A stretch of DNA of 27,570 nucleotides from RGIG995 sp045652445 (GTDB lineage: Bacteria > Bacillota > Clostridia > Oscillospirales > UBA644). Both the position numbers and the translations under genes were made by a program. A model generated the notes under the pieces. It was not told the origin of the DNA, made no database searches, and was given only the letters and a program-made list of their open reading frames with translations. The DNA lies in the NCBI GenBank assembly GCA_045652445.1, contig JAZRUJ010000024.1, forward strand, positions 1 through 27,570, read 5' to 3'. Shown in pieces: positions 8,030 to 15,891 of the stretch. Every line of letters starts with the position of its first letter. The first letter of the stretch is position 1.

Positions 8030-8926
8030 ATGAAAGGTATCATTCTCGCCGGAGGATCCGGCACGCGGTTGTACCCTTTGACGAAGGTTACGTCGAAACA
8101 GTTGCTTCCCATCTACGATAAGCCGATGATCTATTATCCCATGTCGGTTTTGATGAATGCCGGGATCCGGGATATTCTGATTATTTCTACGCCTCAGGAC
8201 ACGCCCCGTTTTCAGGATCTTTTGGGAGACGGGAAACAATTTGGCGTGAACCTTTCTTATGCGGTTCAGCCTTCTCCCGACGGACTTGCCCAGGCGTTTA
8301 TTATCGGTGCGGATTTCATTGGCTCCGATCCCGTTGCTATGGTTTTGGGGGATAATATTTTCGCCGGTCACGGGCTGAAAAAGAGACTTCGTGCCGCTGT
8401 GGATAACGCAGTCTCCGGAAAAGGAGCTACCGTTTTCGGCTATTACGTGGACGACCCTGAACGGTTCGGTATCGTGGAATTTGATGCCAACGGACGGGCA
8501 ATCTCCATCGAAGAAAAACCTGCAAAGCCCAAGAGCAATTATTGCGTTACCGGTTTGTATTTCTATGATAATCGGGTCGTGGAATATGCTAAGAACCTGA
8601 AACCCTCTCCCCGCGGAGAATTGGAAATTACCGACCTGAACCGCATTTATTTGGAACAGGGCGATCTGAACGTGGAATTGCTGGGACAGGGCTTCACTTG
8701 GCTGGATACCGGAACCCACGAAAGCTTGGTGGAAGCCACGAATTTTGTTAAGACTGTGGAAACCCATCAGCACCGTAAGGTTGCTTGTTTGGAAGAAATT
8801 GCCTATCTTAACGGCTGGATTTCGAAAGAAGACGTTTTGGAAGTTTACGAGGTGCTGAAAAAGAACCAATACGGACAGTATCTCAAAGACGTCCTGGACG
8901 GAAAATATATTGACGTACTTCACTAA
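8030..8926 (+). CDS. rmlA: Glucose-1-phosphate thymidylyltransferase RmlA
   Basis: The product (298 residues) makes dTDP-glucose from dTTP and glucose-1-phosphate, the first step toward dTDP-L-rhamnose. The nucleotidyltransferase signature IILAGGSGTRLYPLT is at residues 4-18. The conserved YDKPMIYYP, VLGDNIFAGHG and SIEEKPAKPKSN blocks follow, and the length is standard for RmlA. AGGAGG (8019-8024) lies 5 nt before the ATG. It is the first of four consecutive rml genes (order A, B, D, C). It contains no TTA, CTA or TCA codon, unlike the surrounding glycosyltransferase genes, suggesting stronger codon selection. Confidence 0.97.
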   Translation: MKGIILAGGSGTRLYPLTKVTSKQLLPIYDKPMIYYPMSVLMNAGIRDILIISTPQDTPRFQDLLGDGKQFGVNLSYAVQPSPDGLAQAFIIGADFIGSDPVAMVLGDNIFAGHGLKKRLRAAVDNAVSGKGATVFGYYVDDPERFGIVEFDANGRAISIEEKPAKPKSNYCVTGLYFYDNRVVEYAKNLKPSPRGELEITDLNRIYLEQGDLNVELLGQGFTWLDTGTHESLVEATNFVKTVETHQHRKVACLEEIAYLNGWISKEDVLEVYEVLKKNQYGQYLKDVLDGKYIDVLH

Positions 8927-8944
8927 TTTTTGGAGGAAATAATT

Positions 8945-9964
8945 ATGACTATTATTGTTACCGGCGGTGCCGGATTCATCGGTTCCAATTTCGTATTCCA
9001 TATGTTGGGCAAATACCCCGATTACCGCATTATTTGCTTGGACAAGCTCACCTATGCGGGCAACCTTTCCACCCTGGCTCCCGTCATGGAGAATCCCAAT
9101 TTCCGCTTCGTGAAAATGGACATCTGTGACAGAGAAGGCGTTTACGGTCTGTTTGAAGAAGAACACCCCGACATCGTTGTCAACTTCGCTGCAGAAAGCC
9201 ATGTAGACCGTTCCATCGAAAATCCCGAAGTATTCCTGCAGACCAACATTCTGGGTACCCAAGTATTGATGGACGCTTGCCGGAAATACGGAATTACCCG
9301 TTATCATCAGGTTTCCACCGACGAAGTGTACGGAGATCTTCCCCTGGATCGCCCCGATCTGTTCTTCACCGAAGAAACTCCCATTCACACGTCGTCTCCC
9401 TATTCTTCTTCCAAGGCCGGTGCCGACCTGTTGGTTATGGCTTATCACCGCACCTTCGGGCTTCCTGTGACCATTTCCCGTTGTTCCAACAACTACGGTC
9501 CTTACCATTTCCCCGAAAAGTTGATTCCTTTGATGATCGCTAACGCTTTGGCAGACAAGCCTCTGCCCGTATACGGGGAAGGGCTGAACGTCCGTGACTG
9601 GCTGTACGTGGAAGATCACTGTAAAGCTATCGATCTGATCATTCACAAGGGCCGCGTTGGAGAAGTTTATAACATCGGCGGTCATAACGAAATGAAGAAT
9701 ATCGACATCGTTAAGATCATTTGCAAGGCTCTTGGCAAGCCCGAAAGCCTTATCACCTACGTTACGGACCGCAAAGGACACGATATGCGTTATGCCATCG
9801 ATCCCACCAAGATTCATAGCGAATTGGGCTGGTTGCCGGAAACCAAGTTTGTAGACGGCATCCAGAAGACCATTCAATGGTATTTGGATAATCGGGAATG
9901 GTGGGAAACCATTATCTCCGGCGAATACCAGAATTACTACGAAAAAATGTACGGCAATCGCTGA
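8945..9964 (+). CDS. rmlB: dTDP-glucose 4,6-dehydratase RmlB
   Basis: The product (339 residues) is an extended short-chain dehydrogenase that converts dTDP-glucose to dTDP-4-keto-6-deoxyglucose using bound NAD. The dinucleotide motif VTGGAGFIGSNF is at the N terminus. STDEVYGDL supplies the catalytic Thr-Asp-Glu region and YSSSKAGAD the YxxxK pair. SRCSNNYGPYHFPEKLIP is also typical of RmlB. An in-frame TTG at 8930 overlaps the ribosome binding site; the ATG at 8945 with GGAGG 8 nt upstream (8932-8936) is the real start. It shares rmlA's codon bias and is followed by a 102-nt gap with a strong hairpin. Confidence 0.97.
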   Translation: MTIIVTGGAGFIGSNFVFHMLGKYPDYRIICLDKLTYAGNLSTLAPVMENPNFRFVKMDICDREGVYGLFEEEHPDIVVNFAAESHVDRSIENPEVFLQTNILGTQVLMDACRKYGITRYHQVSTDEVYGDLPLDRPDLFFTEETPIHTSSPYSSSKAGADLLVMAYHRTFGLPVTISRCSNNYGPYHFPEKLIPLMIANALADKPLPVYGEGLNVRDWLYVEDHCKAIDLIIHKGRVGEVYNIGGHNEMKNIDIVKIICKALGKPESLITYVTDRKGHDMRYAIDPTKIHSELGWLPETKFVDGIQKTIQWYLDNREWWETIISGEYQNYYEKMYGNR

Positions 9965-9988
9965 TTTTTAACGGTTGCCTTTCGACTT

Positions 9989-10017
9989 TGCCTACAATGG
10001 AGTTTTCCTTGTGGGCA
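9989..10017 (+). other. Strong intercistronic hairpin between rmlB and rmlD
   Basis: TGCCTACAA (9989-9997) pairs with TTGTGGGCA (10009-10017), one pair being T-G. After a bulged T9998, GGA pairs with TCC around a GTTT loop. No T run follows directly, so it is not a standard terminator. It lies in the longest gap of the polysaccharide locus and could be an RNA processing or stability element. Confidence 0.6.
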
Positions 10018-10066
10018 GTCGTGCTGTTTTATTTGTATCAGATTTCTTAAATAAGGAGCATTGGCT

Positions 10067-10975
10067 ATGAAAGTTTTTGTTACGGGCGTTTGCGGACAAT
10101 TAGGACACGACGTGATGCAGGAATTGCACCGCCGAGGACACGACTGTGTGGGCAGCGATATTCTCCCGGAATATGCCGGAACAGATTCTGTTGTAGCAAA
10201 GTTGCCCTACGTTTCTTTGGATATTACCCATGCTGACGCTGTGAAAACGGTGCTGACGCAAGTTTCTCCCGATGCCGTAGTTCACTGTGCCGCTTGGACG
10301 GCGGTTGATGCCGCGGAAGACGAGGAAAACCAAGAAAAAGTTTACGCCATCAACGTGGACGGAACGAAAAATATTGCTCAAGTTTGTAAGGACATTCAGG
10401 CAAAAATGGTGTACATTAGTACCGACTACGTCTTTAACGGACAAGGTGCGGACCCTTGGACACCCGACTGCAAGGATTACGCCCCCTTGAGTGTCTATGG
10501 AAAATCCAAACTGGAAGGGGAACTTGCCGTTTCCGGGATCTTGGATCGGTATTTCATTGTCCGTATTGCCTGGGTGTTTGGATTGAACGGCAAAAACTTT
10601 ATTAAGACTATGCTCAATGTGGGTAAAAAATATGATACCGTTCGGGTCGTCAGCGATCAGATCGGTACGCCCACCTATACTTTGGATCTGTCTCGGCTTT
10701 TGGTGGATATGGTAGAATCGGAACAATACGGTTATTACCATGCCACCAACGAAGGCGGGTACATTTCCTGGTACGATTTTACCTGCGAAATTTTCCGTCA
10801 GGCGGGGTATACCACCAACGTGGTTCCCGTCACGACAGAAGAATACGGGTTATCCAAAGCGGCCCGTCCGTATAACAGCCGACTGGATAAATCCAAATTG
10901 AAGGAAGCAGGATTTCAACCGCTTCCCACTTGGCAAGATGCTTTGAGCCGCTATTTGAACGAAATTAAGGAGTAA
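10067..10975 (+). CDS. rmlD: dTDP-4-dehydrorhamnose reductase RmlD
   Basis: The product (302 residues) reduces dTDP-4-keto-L-rhamnose to dTDP-L-rhamnose with NAD(P)H, the last step of the pathway. The N-terminal VTGVCGQLGHDV nucleotide-binding motif, STDYVFNGQG and the YGKSKLEGE YxxxK catalytic motif are all present, as is the DQIGTPTYT segment of RmlD proteins. A TTG codon lies in frame at 10061. The ATG at 10067, 8 nt after AAGGAG (10053-10058), is preferred. The stop codon follows the AAGGAG that serves rmlC, a tight arrangement that supports co-translation. Confidence 0.96.
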   Translation: MKVFVTGVCGQLGHDVMQELHRRGHDCVGSDILPEYAGTDSVVAKLPYVSLDITHADAVKTVLTQVSPDAVVHCAAWTAVDAAEDEENQEKVYAINVDGTKNIAQVCKDIQAKMVYISTDYVFNGQGADPWTPDCKDYAPLSVYGKSKLEGELAVSGILDRYFIVRIAWVFGLNGKNFIKTMLNVGKKYDTVRVVSDQIGTPTYTLDLSRLLVDMVESEQYGYYHATNEGGYISWYDFTCEIFRQAGYTTNVVPVTTEEYGLSKAARPYNSRLDKSKLKEAGFQPLPTWQDALSRYLNEIKE

Positions 10976-10979
10976 CAAC

Positions 10980-11588
10980 ATGGGACAGATTACCGTAGAA
11001 AAAAACGTAGGCGGAATTGAAGGACTTTGCGTCATTCAGCCCGCTGTTCACGGGGATAACCGAGGCTATTTTATGGAAACCTACAGCCAAAGAGATATGG
11101 CGGAAGCCGGGCTGGATATTCCTTTTGTGCAGGACAATCAGTCCATGTCCGTTAAGGGGGTTCTCCGCGGGCTTCATTTCCAAAAGCAATATCCCCAAAC
11201 CAAACTGGTTCGTGCCATTAAGGGGAGTGTTTTTGACGTCGCCGTAGATCTTCGTGCCGGTTCTGCTACCTACGGAAAGTGGTATGGCGTTCTTTTGACG
11301 GAAGAAAACAAAAAACAGTTTTTGATTCCCAAGGGCTTTGCCCATGGATTTTTGGTTCTGACCGATACGGCAGAATTTTGCTACAAATGTGACGACTTCT
11401 ACCACGCCAACGACGAGGGCGGTCTTGCCTGGAACGATCCTTCCATCGGCATCGAATGGCCTGAATTGGTGGGCGAATATAAGGGATCTGCCTCCGCAGA
11501 GGGTTACACCCTCTCCGACGGTACGCCCCTCAACCTCAGCGAAAAAGACCAGAAATGGCTGTGTTTGAAAGATACCTTTCAGTTTTAA
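10980..11588 (+). CDS. rmlC: dTDP-4-dehydrorhamnose 3,5-epimerase RmlC
   Basis: The product (202 residues) is a cupin epimerase converting dTDP-4-keto-6-deoxyglucose to dTDP-4-keto-L-rhamnose. Family blocks are in order: DNRGYFMETY, FVQDNQSMSVKGVLRGLHFQ (catalytic His), KLVRAIKGSVFDVAVDLR, IPKGFAHGFLVL and the Tyr-containing YKCDDFYH with GLAWNDPSIGIEWP. Its ribosome binding site AAGGAG (10967-10972) lies within the end of rmlD. It completes the rmlABDC set, so the locus can make its own rhamnose donor from glucose-1-phosphate. Confidence 0.97.
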   Translation: MGQITVEKNVGGIEGLCVIQPAVHGDNRGYFMETYSQRDMAEAGLDIPFVQDNQSMSVKGVLRGLHFQKQYPQTKLVRAIKGSVFDVAVDLRAGSATYGKWYGVLLTEENKKQFLIPKGFAHGFLVLTDTAEFCYKCDDFYHANDEGGLAWNDPSIGIEWPELVGEYKGSASAEGYTLSDGTPLNLSEKDQKWLCLKDTFQF

Positions 11589-11600
11589 GGAGCAGACGGT

Positions 11601-12551
11601 ATGAAATTGTCCGTGGCTTTATGCACCTATAACGGAGCTGCGTATATTCAAGAACAGCTGGAAAGCATTTTTCAGCAAACGGTGCCGGTGGATGAAATCA
11701 TTCTTTGCGATGACGGATCCAAAGACGATACGGTCAAAATTGCCCAATCTCTTTTGGAAGCAAGTGGAATTTCTTTCCGGATTATTGTAAATGAACAATC
11801 TCTGGGCGTTGCAGAAAATTTCCTTTGTGCTTTGAAAAATACCACCGGTGATTATGTCTTTACTTGTGATCAAGACGACGTTTGGATGAAAAACAAGGTA
11901 GCGATGTTTGTTAGTGAAATCGAAAAAACCCATCGCATGCTTTATTTCAGCGATGGGCTTTTGGTGGACGGGAAAGGACAGTCTTTGAACGTAAGGCTAT
12001 GGGACGTTTATAGGGTTCCTTATCGGGATTCTCACGAAGAGCTTTACATGAACGAGCTGGTCCGCATGGGAATCGTTACCGGGGCCGCGATGTGTGTTTC
12101 CCGGGAATTAATCGATGTTGTCGATGAAATACCCACCCCCTTTCTGCATGATGAATGGTTTTCTGTTATTGCGACGGTAAAAGGTTCCGTTCGTGCCATA
12201 AATCACGTTACGTTCCATTACCGGCAGCATGGAAAAAATGTGGTTGGTGCAGAAAAGCAAAGCTTTTCCCTTCGGGCGAAGCGTTGGTTAAGCAACTTTA
12301 AGGAAGTTGAAAAGATACGTACCAGAAATTACAAAAGAGCCCAGGAGATTGCAAACGTATCCCTTCATACGAAGCATGCCCCTGTTGCGGAACGATGCCG
12401 CCTTTTTTGGCAGGATATGGAGACTTCCTCCCACCAAGGAAAATGGAAGAGTTTTTGCAGTTACTGTAAAAACTTGTTTGCAGGGAATTATTCAAGATTT
12501 TATACCGGATTCCGTGGGTTTCTTCGGGATGTATTGGTCTTATTTTTGTAA
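11601..12551 (+). CDS. GT2 glycosyltransferase, rhamnosyltransferase-like (DQDD type)
   Basis: The product (316 residues) is a second GT-A enzyme of the same subgroup as the one at 5950. It shows ALCTYNGAAYIQEQLES, CDDGSKDDT (about 36-44), FTCDQDDVWMKNK (about 87-99), LHDEWF (about 182-187) and HYRQHGKNVVGA (about 206-217). The last motif is the classic end of the catalytic domain in this group. About 90 basic residues follow without clear membrane helices. AAGGAG (11587-11592) lies 8 nt before the ATG. A rhamnosyltransferase role is plausible given the adjoining rml genes, but donor and linkage are inferred only. Confidence 0.9.
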   Translation: MKLSVALCTYNGAAYIQEQLESIFQQTVPVDEIILCDDGSKDDTVKIAQSLLEASGISFRIIVNEQSLGVAENFLCALKNTTGDYVFTCDQDDVWMKNKVAMFVSEIEKTHRMLYFSDGLLVDGKGQSLNVRLWDVYRVPYRDSHEELYMNELVRMGIVTGAAMCVSRELIDVVDEIPTPFLHDEWFSVIATVKGSVRAINHVTFHYRQHGKNVVGAEKQSFSLRAKRWLSNFKEVEKIRTRNYKRAQEIANVSLHTKHAPVAERCRLFWQDMETSSHQGKWKSFCSYCKNLFAGNYSRFYTGFRGFLRDVLVLFL

Positions 12552-12577
12552 TAAAAAAGAAAATACGGTGTAATGAT

Positions 12578-13396
12578 ATGAAAATTGGAATCGTTGTCGT
12601 TATTTATAATAGTTGGTGCGGAGATTCTCAAACCTGTAAAGCGTTTCAGAACAGTACCGTAAAGCCCGATTGTATCCTTATTGTGGATAATAGTACCCGG
12701 GACTATGGAAATAAAGAATATTGTGATAAACAAGGTTGGCTTTATTGTTCCATGGAAGGGAATAAGGGCTTGACGCAAGCGTATAACCGGGCGTTGGAAC
12801 TTTGCAAAGATCAGGTCGACATGGTGGTTTTAGCGGACGATGATACCCACTTCCCATCCCATTACTTAAACACTTTGCTTGAATATGAAGAAAAATTTCC
12901 TCAAGCAAGCGTATTTCTTCCTGTGGTAAAGACCGGAGAGGCTTTTCTTTCCCCCTCCGTTTTTCAGAATAATAAAGTATTACAAATTTTTTCTTTGGAC
13001 GAGTTGTGCGGGAAGGAAATTACGGGCATTAATTCCGGTATGGCAGTCCGATCTTCCGTCTATGAAAAGTATCGCTATGACGAACAGCTTTTTTTGGATT
13101 ATGTGGACCATGACTTTATGTATTGGTGCCGAGAGCATGGAATTCAGTTCTGTGTCATGGATCGGATTTTAATTGAACAGGAGTTTTTCGGCGTATCCCA
13201 AACCAGTGCCAAGTCCAGACATTTCAGGGCTCGGATTTATAGCAAGGATTACTGGCGTTTTTGTTCCAAGTGGGGAAGAAATCCCTTTTTGATTCTGATG
13301 GATTTAGCGTGGTATTGGACGATTGTCGAGTATATGTGTATGAAAACTTGGATCAAAGGTTTGCAACGTGGAAGAAAGAAAAAGGATAAGGTATGA
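12578..13396 (+). CDS. GT2-type glycosyltransferase
   Basis: The product (272 residues) resembles RfbF-like rhamnosyltransferases of family 2. It begins IGIVVVIYNSW, with the nucleotide-binding ILIVDNST (about 33-40), NKGLTQAYNRAL (about 62-73) and the metal-binding LADDDTHF (about 85-92). The acceptor-side motif FLDYVDHDFMYWC (about 172-184) matches the DxVDxEF-like motif of rhamnosyltransferases, with His in place of Glu. The C terminus is basic. No strong ribosome binding site precedes the ATG, so initiation may depend on translation of the gene 26 nt upstream. The stop overlaps the acetyltransferase start (ATGA). Confidence 0.85.
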   Translation: MKIGIVVVIYNSWCGDSQTCKAFQNSTVKPDCILIVDNSTRDYGNKEYCDKQGWLYCSMEGNKGLTQAYNRALELCKDQVDMVVLADDDTHFPSHYLNTLLEYEEKFPQASVFLPVVKTGEAFLSPSVFQNNKVLQIFSLDELCGKEITGINSGMAVRSSVYEKYRYDEQLFLDYVDHDFMYWCREHGIQFCVMDRILIEQEFFGVSQTSAKSRHFRARIYSKDYWRFCSKWGRNPFLILMDLAWYWTIVEYMCMKTWIKGLQRGRKKKDKV

Positions 13397-14058
13397 TTCG
13401 AAAAATTAAAAAACTGTTTCGGGGAATGGTATTGTTGTTTCAGCAAATGAAAAAAGATATGATTCAACAGTTACTTGCTGATTCTTGGCGGAAACAGAAT
13501 CCTCACAATTTAACGGTGTTGGAATCCCCCCGGGATAATATGGATTGTATTCATGTGGGAAAGGGAAGTTACGGTCCCATTTCTGCTATCATAGCATCTC
13601 CTGCAAGCCACTTGTATATCGGAAACTACTGTTCCATTGCTTCGAATGTATCGTTTGTGGTTTCTGCCGATCATCCCATTGACCATATTTCCACCTACCC
13701 CTTTAAAGCACTTTCTCTTCAGAGATATACCCCCGAAGCCATTTCAAAAGGTGATATCGTGGTTGATGACGATGTTTGGATCGGGTACGGTGCGACGGTT
13801 TTGTCTGGAGTTCATATCGGGCAAGGGGCGATCGTTGCTTCCGGAGCTGTTGTCACCAAAGACGTGGAACCGTATGCGATTGTGGGCGGTGTCCCCGCCA
13901 AAACCATTCGTTACCGTTTTTCCGAAGAACTTCGGGAGGCTCTCTTACAGGTGGATTATTCCAAATTGGACGAAGATTTCATTCGAAACAATGTGGATAA
14001 ACTGTACGAGCCCGTAGTGTCGGAAGATCAGTTATCCTGGCTTCCGAAAAAGCAATAA
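13393..14058 (+). CDS. CatB/Vat-like O-acetyltransferase (left-handed beta-helix)
   Basis: The product (221 residues) is predicted to transfer acetyl from acetyl-CoA to a sugar hydroxyl of the growing glycan. Hexapeptide-repeat turns are clear: LYIGNYCSIASNVSF, GDIVVDDDVWIGYGATVLSG and VHIGQGAIVASGAVVTKDVEPYA, then IVGGVPAKTIRYRF. The active-site loop SADHPIDHISTYPF (about 91-104) supplies the catalytic His typical of xenobiotic/CatB-like acetyltransferases and is followed by an extended loop. The first 50 residues are basic and amphipathic and may contact the membrane or partner enzymes. It starts within the ATGA overlap and has AAGGATAAGG upstream. Sugar specificity cannot be deduced. Confidence 0.9.
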   Translation: MIRKIKKLFRGMVLLFQQMKKDMIQQLLADSWRKQNPHNLTVLESPRDNMDCIHVGKGSYGPISAIIASPASHLYIGNYCSIASNVSFVVSADHPIDHISTYPFKALSLQRYTPEAISKGDIVVDDDVWIGYGATVLSGVHIGQGAIVASGAVVTKDVEPYAIVGGVPAKTIRYRFSEELREALLQVDYSKLDEDFIRNNVDKLYEPVVSEDQLSWLPKKQ

Positions 14059-14097
14059 AGTTCAGAAGATGCAATTTGAACAGCATTGGAGAAGAAA

Positions 14098-14883
14098 ATG
14101 AAAAATTTGTTGATGGTCGTAACTCATAAAAAATGTGATATACCAACCTTTTCTCCCTATCGTCCCGTCATTGTTGGCAAGGGTGATTTCGAATTGGAAC
14201 ACGCTTTGCGAGACAATGAGGGAGAAAATATTGCGGAGAAAAATCCGTATTACTGTGAATTGACTGCCCTGTACTGGGTCTGGAAAAATCAGGTTGAGAA
14301 TTACGATAACATCGGGTTGTGTCACTATCGCAGAATGTTTACCCGAAGAGGCTTTTCCAATGAAACAAAATATCTTTTGACCGATAAAGAAATTGAGAAA
14401 AATCTTTGTCGCTACGATGCGATTCTTCCCCGTCCCTTTGTTTGGCCGGTTTGTGTGGAGCAAATGTATCTTATGGGGGCTGGAAAACAAAAGGATTTGG
14501 ATTTGACAAGAGAAGCTGTTGAGGAATTGTTTCCGGAATACAGTCCGGCTTTGGAATCTGTATTGAGGGGAAAACAGGGAAGTTATTGCAATATGTTTGT
14601 TCTTCCTCAAAAACATTTCAACGATTACTGTCAATGGCTCTTTCAAATTCTGCAGTACGTGGAAGACCGTTGCGATATGACCGGCTATACAGTTCAGGAA
14701 CAGCGGGTCTTCGGTTATTTATCAGAAATTCTGCTGAACGTATGGGTTCGTTATAATAAGTTAAAAGTAAAATATTATCCCATTGCATACCTGGAGTTAT
14801 CTTTACAAGAACACAAGAAAAAGTTTTTTGCAGATTTCGTGAACGGATTGCGTATACGAGTTCATAATTTAATCAAAGGTTAA
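14098..14883 (+). CDS. DUF4422 family putative glycosyltransferase
   Basis: The product (261 residues) contains the DUF4422 signatures in order: VVTHKKCDIP at the N terminus, NPYYCELTALYWVWKN (about 49-64), GLCHYRRMF (about 73-81), YDAILPRPF (about 106-114), GSYCNMFVLPQKHF (about 161-174) and QRVFGYLSEILLNVWV (about 202-217). Members occur in capsule and exopolysaccharide loci and are treated as glycosyltransferases, though I know of little direct biochemistry. An in-frame TTG at 14086 overlaps the GGAG site; the ATG at 14098 lies 6 nt after GGAG (14088-14091). It is probably coupled to the next gene through TAATG. Confidence 0.85.
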   Translation: MKNLLMVVTHKKCDIPTFSPYRPVIVGKGDFELEHALRDNEGENIAEKNPYYCELTALYWVWKNQVENYDNIGLCHYRRMFTRRGFSNETKYLLTDKEIEKNLCRYDAILPRPFVWPVCVEQMYLMGAGKQKDLDLTREAVEELFPEYSPALESVLRGKQGSYCNMFVLPQKHFNDYCQWLFQILQYVEDRCDMTGYTVQEQRVFGYLSEILLNVWVRYNKLKVKYYPIAYLELSLQEHKKKFFADFVNGLRIRVHNLIKG

Positions 14884-14897
14884 TGGAGAAGAGGACT

Positions 14898-15857
14898 ATG
14901 TCTGTAAAACAATGGTTAAAAACCGGAAAATTAACCCGCGGATTGTATTTAAAATATCGGGAAATGAAAGAGGAAAAACAATTTCAAAATCAATTTGGGT
15001 ACACGGGAATTTTTCGGAACCGTTCTAAAAATTCGGACAAACTGTGCATCGTATTGGCAGGGTATAAAGAATTTTCCTATGAAGCGGTTTTCGGGAGACT
15101 GAAAAAATACGCTCCCGCAGACCTGGATATTTGCATCGTTAGTTCCGGTAAATATTCCGATATTTTAGAGCAGATGTGTAAAGAAAACGGCTGGTCTTAT
15201 TTGAGTACAAAGGAAAACAACGTTTCGTTGGTGCAGAACGTTGCGATTCATCTGCATCCTAACGCTAACTATATCTACAAATTAGACGAAGATATCTTTA
15301 TTACCGAGGGTTATTTCCAAAACCTGCTCCGGGCATATGAACATGCGAAAACCGGTGACTATGTTCCCGGTGTGATAGCTCCCTTGCTTCCCATTAACGG
15401 ATATGCCCATTTCCGTATTCTTGATAAATTGAATTTGAAGAATATTTACGAAGAAAAATTTGAAACGCCCAAGTATATGGCGGGGGGACATCGGCAGGTT
15501 GAAAATAATCCCGAAGTTGCAAAATTCTTTTGGGGCGAAGGTGGATACGTTCCATCCATTGATGAATTAAATGCTCGGTTTTCTTCTGAATCTTTGGAAG
15601 AAAGAGCGTGTCCGATTCGATTTAGTATTGGTGCAATCTTGTTTGAGCGAAAGTTTTGGCAGGACATGGGATATTATCATGTCAACCGAAACTTTACCAG
15701 CCTGGGAATGGATGAGGAACAGGTCTGTACGTTTTGTGTATCTGTATCCCGTCCCATGATGGTCAGCGAAAACGTGGTTGCCGGGCATCTTTCTTTCGGC
15801 GGACAAAACAAAGATATGAAAGAATATTACGAACAGCATAAGGAACGGTTTTTATAA
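14898..15857 (+). CDS. GT-A-like putative glycosyltransferase
   Basis: The product (319 residues) is not a textbook GT2 but has the expected layout. There is a Rossmann start LCIVLAGYKEFSYEAVF (about 49-65) and CIVSSGKYSDI (about 79-89). A metal-binding acidic triad YKLDEDIFITEGYF (DED at about 130-132) follows, then an acceptor-side LGMDEEQVC (about 259-267) and GHLSFGGQ (about 287-294). There is no signal peptide or membrane helix. Two starts are possible: ATG 14883, overlapping the previous stop as TAATG, and ATG 14898. I chose 14898 because GGAG (14885-14888) stands 9 nt before it. Function is inferred from motifs and location among glycan genes. Confidence 0.75.
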   Translation: MSVKQWLKTGKLTRGLYLKYREMKEEKQFQNQFGYTGIFRNRSKNSDKLCIVLAGYKEFSYEAVFGRLKKYAPADLDICIVSSGKYSDILEQMCKENGWSYLSTKENNVSLVQNVAIHLHPNANYIYKLDEDIFITEGYFQNLLRAYEHAKTGDYVPGVIAPLLPINGYAHFRILDKLNLKNIYEEKFETPKYMAGGHRQVENNPEVAKFFWGEGGYVPSIDELNARFSSESLEERACPIRFSIGAILFERKFWQDMGYYHVNRNFTSLGMDEEQVCTFCVSVSRPMMVSENVVAGHLSFGGQNKDMKEYYEQHKERFL

Positions 15858-15891
15858 AATTCGTTTTACGTTGTGCAAACAGAGGAATTTC

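Noticed and set aside
8006..9877. A 623-codon minus-strand open frame covering rmlA and rmlB
   Set aside because: It is in exact register with the sense codons of two well-supported genes, has no ribosome binding site or family motif, and stays open only because TTA, CTA and TCA are avoided in the sense frame.
10100..10741. A 213-codon minus-strand open frame opposite rmlD
   Set aside because: It is in register with rmlD sense codons and has no independent coding evidence; same codon-bias effect as over rmlA-rmlB.
12595..12610. TATAAT near the start of the GT2 gene at 12578, considered as an internal promoter
   Set aside because: No -35 box lies at a suitable distance and the sequence encodes the conserved VVIYNSW start of the protein.
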